In this document: positions 18,495 to 25,771 of the stretch, piece after piece
How the letters are laid out: each line of letters starts with the position of its first letter
How positions within the stretch are numbered: the first letter of the stretch is position 1
Origin: Desulfobacteraceae bacterium
GTDB lineage: Bacteria > Desulfobacterota > Desulfobacteria > Desulfobacterales > Desulfobacteraceae
Reading direction: 5' to 3'
DNA: 64,000 bases
Assembly: GCA_016743945.1 (NCBI GenBank)
Contig: JADGFI010000014.1
Coordinates: 1 to 64,000, forward strand
Notes under the pieces: model-generated
What the model saw: only the letters and a program-made list of their open reading frames with translations
Databases searched by the model: none
Told to the model about the DNA's origin: nothing
Made by a program: the position numbers and the translations under genes

Positions 18495-18650
18495 TCAATG
18501 GATATTCTGGCTGGTGGATCATCCTAATCACCGTGTCTTCCCATGCTGTTTCGTATCGGTTTTATCCAGCACAGTGACAGTGTACGGCTTTCGTTCCCAC
18601 TTACAGCGGCGGGTCCGCCCCGGAATTTAACCGGGTTTCCCAAAGAAAAG
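18495..18650 (-). promoter_or_regulatory. Cobalamin riboswitch
   Basis: On the minus strand the conserved core is unmistakable: GGGAA, then GGTTAAATTCC, then GGACCCGCCGCTGTAA, CGAAAGCC, CACTGTC, CATGGGAAGAC, GATGATCC and the B12 box AGCCAGAATATCC at 18500-18512. It ends about 100 bases before the symporter ATG. High adenosylcobalamin would be expected to shut the operon off. Confidence 0.93.
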
Positions 18651-18670
18651 TTTCTCTTAAATGTATTTGT

Positions 18671-18700
18671 CATTGAATCCTATTCAAATTGGATTCAATG
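18671..18700. repeat. Perfect 10-bp inverted repeat upstream of the riboswitch
   Basis: CATTGAATCC and GGATTCAATG flank a 10-base spacer. It lies between the stop of the transglycosylase gene (18763) and the riboswitch, both on the minus strand. No U-tract follows. It could be a weak terminator for the first or an operator for the second. Confidence 0.5.
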
Positions 18701-18762
18701 TGGGAGAGTCTATACCACAGTATCTATCGGGTTTCAATAAGGATTTGTTATCCCTGATTGTC

Positions 18763-20208
18763 CTATTGTTTTTTCGATTTTTTCGTCGCATTCTCCTGGG
18801 CAAAAATGGCGGAGTAGGCAATATAGTATTTAAATATATTGCTCACATAGGAAACGGTTTCCCTGCCAATTTTTTTGGCTGCAGCAATCTCGACATTTTT
18901 AAACCAGATGTTGGGATCCAGGTTCATGGATTTGGCCTCGTTTCGCAATTTTGAAACCTTTGCGGGGCCGGCATTATAGGATGCAAATGTCAACAGAACC
19001 CGGTCCAGTTTGCCAATGTTCGGGTCATTAAAGTATCGGTCCATAATAAACCGAAGATACTTGGTCCCTGCATGGATATTGGGTTCTATTTTTTCAATAC
19101 CAGGGATATTAATGTTTTTATCCCTTGCCGTTGCCGGCAGAACCTGCATCACACCAATGGCTCCGCTTTTACTGCGTTTGCTCTGGTCAATGCCCGATTC
19201 TTGAAAGGCAAGGGCGGTTAGCATCAGCCAGTCAAATTCATACATGTCGGCATATTTTTTAAAAATAAGAACCTTATTTTCAACTTGTTTCAAGGACTTG
19301 TCTTCAAGATGATTTTTCACATGGGTTGTGTTTTTGAGATATCGTTGGAAAACAATATTTCCCATTAAGGTACCTTTTTTGTTCTTTTTAACAAAGGCAT
19401 TGATTTTATCCTTAAGTTGGGGGGTCTTTTTTTGAACAGCCCAGGCAATTTTAGAATTTTCCCTGAATTTGATATCCGGATGGAGGGTGATATTTTTAAA
19501 AACTTTTGCCCAGAGTTCCCCTTTGTGACTGTCAATGACTATCATGGGAATCAAACCTGCATTCAGCATTTCCAAGAGATCTTCATCCTCAAGATTTTCA
19601 TCGGCAACAATGACTTTTATTCCGGCTTTGCCGGCAGTCCTCAATTTTTTATTTGCCAGTTGAAGGCTTTCATAGTAGCTGCTTGATTTTCTCACATGAA
19701 TTTTTTTGCCGCTCAGATCCAAAAAATTTTTAACCTTCTTGGCTTTGGGTCCGCTTACTAAAATTTCATTGACATCTGTTGAAAAAGGATCACAAAAGTC
19801 AACTTGTTTTATCCGTTTGTCCGTGATGGTTAAATTGCCCGTTGCAATGTCACCCAATCCTTTTGCCAGATTAGAAATTAATTTTGCTCTGGGGGTGGGA
19901 ATTAATAAAACCTGGAGTTTGAGATGACGGGTTTTTAGTTCACTATTGATGCTTTTTTCAAACTGCCTGACCAGTTCATAGGTTGCCCCGCGCTGGGTTC
20001 CCTTATCAAGGAAATAAAAGGTTTTGCTATAGGGTATCAAAACCCGAATGGCGCGTTTTTGAACCATTTGCTCAAAATCACCGGTCCATGGCTTGTTCAA
20101 TGAGGTGACCACTTCCTTAAAATCTTTTGCCCCAAATGCAGGACAGGCGAACAAGAATCCTGTGGTGCAGGCCAGCAACAATAAAAGTTCAATTTTACGA
20201 AGGGTCAT
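18763..20208 (-). CDS. mltF: MltF-like membrane-bound lytic transglycosylase
   Basis: 481 residues from the ATG at 20208; an in-frame TTG at 20250 lacks a ribosome binding site. A signal sequence (ELLLLLACTTGFLFACPAFG) is followed by a family 3 solute-binding domain at about 45-290 and a lytic transglycosylase (SLT) domain at about 310-460. The SLT motifs are ALAFQESGIDQ, with the catalytic glutamate, SGAIGVMQVLP, and FASYNAGPAKV. MltF cuts peptidoglycan while its binding domain tunes activity with muropeptides. It acts in the periplasm or at the outer membrane. No partner genes are adjacent. Confidence 0.85.
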   Translation of the reverse strand: MTLRKIELLLLLACTTGFLFACPAFGAKDFKEVVTSLNKPWTGDFEQMVQKRAIRVLIPYSKTFYFLDKGTQRGATYELVRQFEKSINSELKTRHLKLQVLLIPTPRAKLISNLAKGLGDIATGNLTITDKRIKQVDFCDPFSTDVNEILVSGPKAKKVKNFLDLSGKKIHVRKSSSYYESLQLANKKLRTAGKAGIKVIVADENLEDEDLLEMLNAGLIPMIVIDSHKGELWAKVFKNITLHPDIKFRENSKIAWAVQKKTPQLKDKINAFVKKNKKGTLMGNIVFQRYLKNTTHVKNHLEDKSLKQVENKVLIFKKYADMYEFDWLMLTALAFQESGIDQSKRSKSGAIGVMQVLPATARDKNINIPGIEKIEPNIHAGTKYLRFIMDRYFNDPNIGKLDRVLLTFASYNAGPAKVSKLRNEAKSMNLDPNIWFKNVEIAAAKKIGRETVSYVSNIFKYYIAYSAIFAQENATKKSKKQ

Positions 20209-20525
20209 TTTTCCATATTTCAAAGGATATTTCCTTGTCGTTTTTAGCAATGATATTGTATCAGCCGATTTTTCGATTCTTTATAGTGGCAATGAATTCA
20301 CTACAATAAAATAATCGTTTTTTTTCTGCAAGTATTTTAAACCAATTGTCCAATATAACAGATGATTTTAATTTTTTTTTGCGATTTATCTTTGCATCTG
20401 TTTATAGCAATACACTGCTGATGGCAGGTGGAACATCTTGACGTAAAAGGCCAAAGGATGGTAATGGAACAGTTCAGGTACAAATTTAATATGGCGTTGG
20501 TATGGTAAAAAAAGTGAGGTAGGTT

Positions 20526-21500
20526 ATGTTAGATGTTTCCAGAACAACAGACACTGTTTTGATGGTCAGGCCCTATGATTTTGGGTTTAATGAGGAAACC
20601 GGTCTGGACAATCAGTTTCAGAAGCGTCTGGAGATGTCTGAACAAGAAATCAACACACGAGCCAATACAGAGTTCCAGGCCATGGTGGACATCCTTCGGG
20701 CCGAAGGGGTTACGGTTTTGATTCTGGAAAAACCGGAACCATTCCATGCAAAATTATTCGATGCAAAACAGGTCCCTGGAAAGGTCCCGGATGCCATTTT
20801 CCCCAATAACTGGTTCTCAACGGAACATGACGGCACCCTGATCACCTATCCCATGGCGGCCATGAATCGTCGTCACGAGCGGCGGCCTGAAGATGTGGAA
20901 AAACTTTTAAGGGCCAATGGATATAAGATCAGAAATGTAATTAATGTGGGAAAGCTGGATGAAACCAATCGGTTTCTCGAGGGCACAGGTTCCATGATCA
21001 TTGACCACAGGGCCGAGGTGGTCTATGCAGCAAGGTCCAACCGATGCGATGAGGAGCAGTTTGACAATTTTATCCGGCTGCGGTTTTACGAACAGGGCAT
21101 CTTGTTCAACACAAAAAGCGTCAAGGGAACCCCCATCTATCACACCAATGTCATGATGAGTATTGGGAACGAGTTTGCCGTGATCTGCCTGGACTGTATC
21201 TATGACAAGGTGGAAAAAAAGCAGGTGCAATCCTCCCTTGAAGCATCGTTTGATGTTATTGAAATCTCCATGGATCAGATGGAAAATTTTTTTTGTGGCA
21301 ATATCCTCCAGGTCAATTCTGCCGGTGGAACGCCTTTGATTGTCATGTCCAGGTGTGCCTTTGAAGGCTTTACAAAGGAGCAGATCAACCGACTTGAAAC
21401 CCATGGTAAAATTTTGTCCATGGATCTTACCACCATTGAATCCGTGGGTGGGGGAAGTGCCCGATGCATGATGGCGGAAATTTTTTCAGAAAAAAAATAA
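20526..21500 (+). CDS. ctlX: Amidinotransferase/dimethylarginine hydrolase-family protein, CtlX-like
   Basis: 324 residues of the pentein fold used by arginine deiminases and dimethylargininases. The sequence PDAIFPNNWFSTEHDGTLITYPM and the arginine-rich NRRHERRPE match the CtlX (citrulline-utilisation) subfamily. The catalytic histidine is likely in IYHTNVMMSIG and the nucleophilic cysteine in GGGSARCMMAE near residue 316, with the acidic residue in FLEGTGSM. It would hydrolyse a guanidino or ureido group. AGGTAGGTT precedes the ATG. It stands alone between a transglycosylase and a peptidase gene. Confidence 0.85.
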   Translation: MLDVSRTTDTVLMVRPYDFGFNEETGLDNQFQKRLEMSEQEINTRANTEFQAMVDILRAEGVTVLILEKPEPFHAKLFDAKQVPGKVPDAIFPNNWFSTEHDGTLITYPMAAMNRRHERRPEDVEKLLRANGYKIRNVINVGKLDETNRFLEGTGSMIIDHRAEVVYAARSNRCDEEQFDNFIRLRFYEQGILFNTKSVKGTPIYHTNVMMSIGNEFAVICLDCIYDKVEKKQVQSSLEASFDVIEISMDQMENFFCGNILQVNSAGGTPLIVMSRCAFEGFTKEQINRLETHGKILSMDLTTIESVGGGSARCMMAEIFSEKK

Positions 21501-21543
21501 CCAAATTTTTTTTGGGTTCTTGTCTTCTTTTGGTGTTTTTTTT

Positions 21544-21580
21544 AAAAGCAGTTTTCCTTTCCCCACGGAAACCGCTTTTC
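21544..21580 (+). terminator. Probable terminator after ctlX
   Basis: AAAAGCAGTTTTCC and GGAAACCGCTTTT form an imperfect stem (one bulge, one mismatch) around TTTCCCCAC, ending in a short run of T. It lies 44 bases after the stop codon. Confidence 0.45.
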
Positions 21581-21698
21581 ATTAGGTATGGAATTAAAAC
21601 AGGAAGTTTAGTATAAATATTTTCTTGATCAAATTTGATTAAATAGGGATCGTTTTCAACAAGAGATCCGTCCCCAAAAAGATAAGGACTATTAAAAG

Positions 21699-22847
21699 AT
21701 GCAAATGATTAATACGCAAAGATTGGGTGAGCGATTTAAAATGCTTGCTCAAATTGATTCAGAATCACGCCATGAAGCTGAAATTTCTAAGGTGCTTGAA
21801 AATCTTTTAATGGATTTGGGCGCAAGTGTCTGTTTTGATGAGGCGGCACAAAAGGTGGGCGGAGATTGCTCGAATCTGGTGGCAAAATTTAAAGGCACGA
21901 TGGATGTTCCTCCTTTGTTTTTGTCCGGTCACATGGATACGGTGGTGCCGGGCTGCGGGGTAAAGGTTCAATTTGAAAACGGGATTTTCACAAGCGATGG
22001 CACCACCATTTTAGGGGGGGATGATAAATCTGCCCTTGCCATTATTTTAGAAGTGATGGAAGTGACCAAGGAAAATAATCTTCCTTGTCCCCCTGTGGAA
22101 ATTGTGTTTACCGTGTGCGAAGAAATAGGACTTTTGGGTGCTAAATATCTGGATATGTCCCTGATGGATGCAAAATTTGGTTATATTCTGGATTCCACAG
22201 ACACACAAGGTATTGTCACCAAGGCCCCCAGCGCCAATAAAATTTGTATCAAGGTCCATGGCCGGGCAGCCCATGCCGGGTCATCCCCGGAACGAGGGAT
22301 CTCTGCCATTTTTGCGGCAGCCACAGCAATTTCCAGCTTGGAACTGGGTCGACTCGATGAGGTCACCACCTGCAACCTGGGTACGATTTCCGGTGGCATG
22401 GCAACCAATATTGTGCCCGAATATGTGGAGATCCTTGGGGAAGCTAGATCCCATGATTTGGAACGGCTAAAACAGGTTACCAATTCGATTATAGCAGGTT
22501 TTGAGACGGCCATGGAAAGGCTTCAAGAGGAAGGCCAGTCTCTTCCCCGGGTTGACATTGAGGTGGAAGAAGATTTTCCCAATACAAATATTCCCGAAGA
22601 CCATCTGGCCATTACCCTTGCCCGGAAGGCGGCTGACAATCTTGGCCGGAAATTGGCGAGCAAAACAATTGGTGGCGGGGCCGATGCCAATATCTTTTTT
22701 GGAAAAGGGGTTGTGGCTGGCGTCCTTGGCACGGGAATGACCGATGTCCATACCCTGAAAGAATCCATTGCGCTTTCAGATATGGAAAACACTGCCCAAT
22801 TGGTGCTTGAAATTCTCAGGGTCCATGCCACAGGAGATGCAAAATAA
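21699..22847 (+). CDS. M20/M28-family metallopeptidase, tripeptidase T-like
   Basis: 382 residues. Zinc ligands are visible in order: FLSGHMDTVVPG, LGGDDKSALA, TVCEEIGLLGA with the catalytic glutamates, and LDSTDTQG. The middle has the dimerisation domain (HGRAAHAGSSPERGISAI). The C-terminal histidine is in GMTDVHTLKE. This layout is that of PepT-like aminotripeptidases in anaerobes. It probably releases amino acids from peptides in the cytoplasm. The larC ATG directly follows its stop codon (TAAATG). Confidence 0.88.
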   Translation: MQMINTQRLGERFKMLAQIDSESRHEAEISKVLENLLMDLGASVCFDEAAQKVGGDCSNLVAKFKGTMDVPPLFLSGHMDTVVPGCGVKVQFENGIFTSDGTTILGGDDKSALAIILEVMEVTKENNLPCPPVEIVFTVCEEIGLLGAKYLDMSLMDAKFGYILDSTDTQGIVTKAPSANKICIKVHGRAAHAGSSPERGISAIFAAATAISSLELGRLDEVTTCNLGTISGGMATNIVPEYVEILGEARSHDLERLKQVTNSIIAGFETAMERLQEEGQSLPRVDIEVEEDFPNTNIPEDHLAITLARKAADNLGRKLASKTIGGGADANIFFGKGVVAGVLGTGMTDVHTLKESIALSDMENTAQLVLEILRVHATGDAK

Positions 22848-24113
22848 ATGATGCTTTATCTGGATTTGTTTTCCGGTATCAGCGGGGATATGACCCTTGG
22901 GGCCTTGATCGATCTCGGGGTGCCTTTGGAATGGCTTGAACAGCAGTTGAAGTCCGTGTTGAGCGGATTTTCTCTTCGAAGTGAAATTGTGTTCAGGCAT
23001 CACCTGCGGGCAGTGAACCTGTTTGTGGCGGTTGAAGATAATACCGCTTCAAGAACCTATATGGATATCAGGGAGATTATTTGCCGGGCAGACCTGTCCG
23101 AATCGGTGAAAAAAAACAGTCTGGCAGCATTTGAACGGATCGCAAGGGCAGAAAGTACCATCCACGGCAAGGAAATTGAAACCGTCCATTTCCATGAAAT
23201 CGGCGGCATTGATTCCCTGGTGGATATAATCGGCAGTTTTTTAGGGGTGGAATATCTAGGAATTAAAACCATCGTTTCCTCAAAGGTTCCCCTGGGAACA
23301 GGATTTGTGGACTGCGCCCACGGCAGGATTCCCGTGCCCGTGCCGGCAACCCTGGCAATCCTTGCGGGGATCCCTGTCACAGGATCTGATGCGACCACAG
23401 AAATTGTAACCCCCACAGGTGCCGCCATTGTGGCCACCCTTGCCGGTTCCTTCGGGCCGATGCCGGAAATAAAAATTTCCCGCATTGGATACGGGGCGGG
23501 GAAAAGGGAAACCCATTCCCGTCTGCCCAATCTTTTGCGCATGGTTTTGGGAGAGGCGCTGCCCCTATCAGACAAAGCCCAAACAACGGATATCCTGGTT
23601 AAACCCGGCAGCTCTCTTCAGGGGGAAACGGTTTTTGTGGTCAAAACCAATGTGGATGATATGAACCCGGAAATTTTGGGGTTTGTCATGGAACTTTTGT
23701 TGGAAAACAAAGCCCTGGATGTCTCATTTACACCGATCCACATGAAGAAGAACCGTCCCGGCACCAAGATGGAGGTGATTTGCCATGGCAAGGATCTTGA
23801 GAGATTGTCCCGGCTGATTCTTACCCAGACAACGGCCATCGGCCTGCGATACCACGAATGTGAACGGGTGGTGCTGGAACGAACGGTGGTGACCCGACAG
23901 ACCCGTTTGGGGAAGGTGTTGGTGAAAAAAGTTCGGGACCCGGACGATCGGGTGAGATATCTGCCTGAATATGAGGTCTGTAAAAAAATTGCCCTTGAAG
24001 CGGATCTTCCCTTAAAGGATGTCTATTCAAGGATTATAGCAGAATTGAATCCCCTTGACAGTGCCCGGGGCAGGATATACAAAATGGATACAGGTGATGC
24101 AAAGGCCAGGTGA
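22848..24113 (+). CDS. larC: Nickel-pincer cofactor biosynthesis protein LarC
   Basis: 421 residues, full length for the family (formerly DUF111). The N-terminus LDLFSGISGDMTLGALIDLG and the ETVHFHEIGGIDSLVDIIG motif are diagnostic, as are TPTGAAIVATLAG and NVDDMNPEILGFVME. LarC inserts nickel into the pyridinium dithiolate cofactor of lactate racemase and related enzymes in a CTP-dependent reaction. In many genomes one protein does this; in some it is split by a frameshift, which is not the case here. LarA, LarB and LarE are not in the window. It overlaps pgpA by one base (TGATG). Confidence 0.92.
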   Translation: MMLYLDLFSGISGDMTLGALIDLGVPLEWLEQQLKSVLSGFSLRSEIVFRHHLRAVNLFVAVEDNTASRTYMDIREIICRADLSESVKKNSLAAFERIARAESTIHGKEIETVHFHEIGGIDSLVDIIGSFLGVEYLGIKTIVSSKVPLGTGFVDCAHGRIPVPVPATLAILAGIPVTGSDATTEIVTPTGAAIVATLAGSFGPMPEIKISRIGYGAGKRETHSRLPNLLRMVLGEALPLSDKAQTTDILVKPGSSLQGETVFVVKTNVDDMNPEILGFVMELLLENKALDVSFTPIHMKKNRPGTKMEVICHGKDLERLSRLILTQTTAIGLRYHECERVVLERTVVTRQTRLGKVLVKKVRDPDDRVRYLPEYEVCKKIALEADLPLKDVYSRIIAELNPLDSARGRIYKMDTGDAKAR

Positions 24114-24136
24114 TGCAAAAAACAGGTGATGCAAAA
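24092..24136 (+). repeat. Tandem CAGGTGATGCAAA repeat at the larC-pgpA junction
   Basis: Three copies of CAGGTGATGC followed by AAAs lie across the end of larC and the start of pgpA. A near copy (CAGGAGATGCAAA) ends the peptidase gene at 22832. The peptide TGDAK therefore occurs at the end of the peptidase, near the end of LarC and near the start of PgpA. The repeat contains a ribosome binding site and a start codon, so copying of a translation-start unit is plausible. Confidence 0.6.
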
Positions 24137-24607
24137 AACAAGATGAACATTTTTGATCGATTGATACTTTTGGGGGCTTGCGGATTCGGCCTGGGCCGCA
24201 TGCCAGTTGCGCCGGGTACCTTTGGCACATTGGCGGCCATTCCCTTGATCTGGCTGATGGCGTGGTTGGACAAGGGGGCCATGGCTTTTTTTCTGGTCGG
24301 TCTGATCCTTTTGTCCATTTATGTGGCGGACAGAGCGGAAACCCTCATGGGAGAAAAGGACCCCGGCAGTATTGTGATTGATGAAATAGCGGGGTTTTGC
24401 GTCACCATGACCCTGGTTCCGTTAAATTGGACGACCATTATACTGGGGTTTATCGCCTTTAGAGGCTTTGATATTTTAAAACCGGTCCCTGTGAAATATT
24501 TTGAAAATAAATTTTCAGGGGGCGCCGGTATTGTTTTGGATGACATAATGGCAGGGGTGCTGGCAGCACTTGTGCTAAAATTTTTATACATTTGTGGTTT
24601 GTTCTAG
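24113..24607 (+). CDS. pgpA: Phosphatidylglycerophosphatase A
   Basis: About 164 residues, membrane-embedded. Family motifs are [17 protein letters not shown] at the N-terminus and [15 protein letters not shown] in the middle, with several hydrophobic helices. PgpA removes the phosphate from phosphatidylglycerophosphate to give phosphatidylglycerol. The start is uncertain: GTG at 24110, ATG at 24113 (chosen, TGATG with larC) or ATG at 24143 after the repeated TGDAK stretch. It ends ten bases before recA. Confidence 0.9.
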   Translation: MQKTGDAKNKMNIFDRLILLGACGFGLGRMPVAPGTFGTLAAIPLIWLMAWLDKGAMAFFLVGLILLSIYVADRAETLMGEKDPGSIVIDEIAGFCVTMTLVPLNWTTIILGFIAFRGFDILKPVPVKYFENKFSGGAGIVLDDIMAGVLAALVLKFLYICGLF

Positions 24608-24617
24608 GAGAAAAGGG

Positions 24618-25649
24618 ATGGAAAAAAATTCAGACAAGGAAAAAGCAATCCAGACAGTCATGAGTCAGATTGAACGTCAGTTTGGCAAGGGATCCATCAT
24701 GAAGCTGGGCGGCAGGGAAGTGGAAGCTGTACCGGTGATCCGCACGGGTTCCCTGGCCCTGGACAAGGCATTAGGGGTCGGCGGATATCCCCGGGGGAGG
24801 GTCATTGAAATTTATGGACCGGAATCTTCGGGAAAAACAACCCTGGCCCTCCATGCCGTGGCAGAAGCCCAGAAAATCGGTGGTATCGCCGCCTTTATCG
24901 ATGCCGAGCATGCCCTGGATGTTGCCTATGCCAAACGGCTGGGCGTGGACTGCGACGAGCTGCTGATCTCCCAGCCCGATACCGGGGAACAGGCCCTTGA
25001 AATTGCCGATATGCTGGTTCGAAGCGGCGGAATCGATATCATGGTCGTGGACTCGGTGGCAGCCCTTGTGCCCCGGGCTGAAATTGAAGGGGAAATGGGG
25101 GATTCTCACATGGGCCTCCAGGCACGCCTCATGTCCCAGGCTCTGCGTAAACTCACCGGTACCATTGGAAAAACCAATACGACCCTTATTTTTATCAACC
25201 AGATCCGTATGAAGATCGGGGTTGTTTACGGAAATCCTGAAACCACCACCGGTGGTAATGCCTTGAAATTTTATGCCTCCATGCGTCTTGAGATTCGAAA
25301 GGCAGCCGCCATTAAGGATGGCCTGGATATTATGGGGAACAGGACCAAGGTTAAGGTGGTGAAAAACAAATTGGCGCCCCCCTTTAAAAGTGTGGAGTTT
25401 GACCTCATGTACGGTGAGGGAATCTCCCGAACCGGCGATTTGCTGGACATGGGGGCTGAATTGGAGATTGTTGACAAAAGTGGATCCTGGTATTCCTTTG
25501 AAGGGGAACGTATTGGCCAGGGCAGGGAAAATGTAAAGGTCTTTTTAATTGATAACCCGGATATATTTAAAAAAATAGAAGTCAAGGTTCGAGAAGCATT
25601 GGGAATTTCAGATGCACTTTCCAACAAGGCACCCAAGGCCAAAGTATAA
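24618..25649 (+). CDS. recA: Recombinase RecA
   Basis: 343 residues, typical length. Walker A is [13 protein letters not shown], followed by [10 protein letters not shown], Walker [18 protein letters not shown], and the L2 DNA-binding loop with [11 protein letters not shown] and [16 protein letters not shown]. It drives homologous strand exchange and LexA cleavage. The ATG at 24618 is chosen because TAGGAG stands seven bases before it; an in-frame upstream start at 24594 would lie inside pgpA. No RecX or LexA gene is adjacent. Confidence 0.98.
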   Translation: MEKNSDKEKAIQTVMSQIERQFGKGSIMKLGGREVEAVPVIRTGSLALDKALGVGGYPRGRVIEIYGPESSGKTTLALHAVAEAQKIGGIAAFIDAEHALDVAYAKRLGVDCDELLISQPDTGEQALEIADMLVRSGGIDIMVVDSVAALVPRAEIEGEMGDSHMGLQARLMSQALRKLTGTIGKTNTTLIFINQIRMKIGVVYGNPETTTGGNALKFYASMRLEIRKAAAIKDGLDIMGNRTKVKVVKNKLAPPFKSVEFDLMYGEGISRTGDLLDMGAELEIVDKSGSWYSFEGERIGQGRENVKVFLIDNPDIFKKIEVKVREALGISDALSNKAPKAKV

Positions 25650-25771
25650 GGTTTATTTGCAACTATATGGGATCAGGCCCCAAGGATAAAAAACAAGCGC
25701 AAAAAAAAAGTGCAAAAAATAAAAGCAAAGACCGGGAATGAAAATCGGGAGCGAAAACCAGGAGCGAGACT

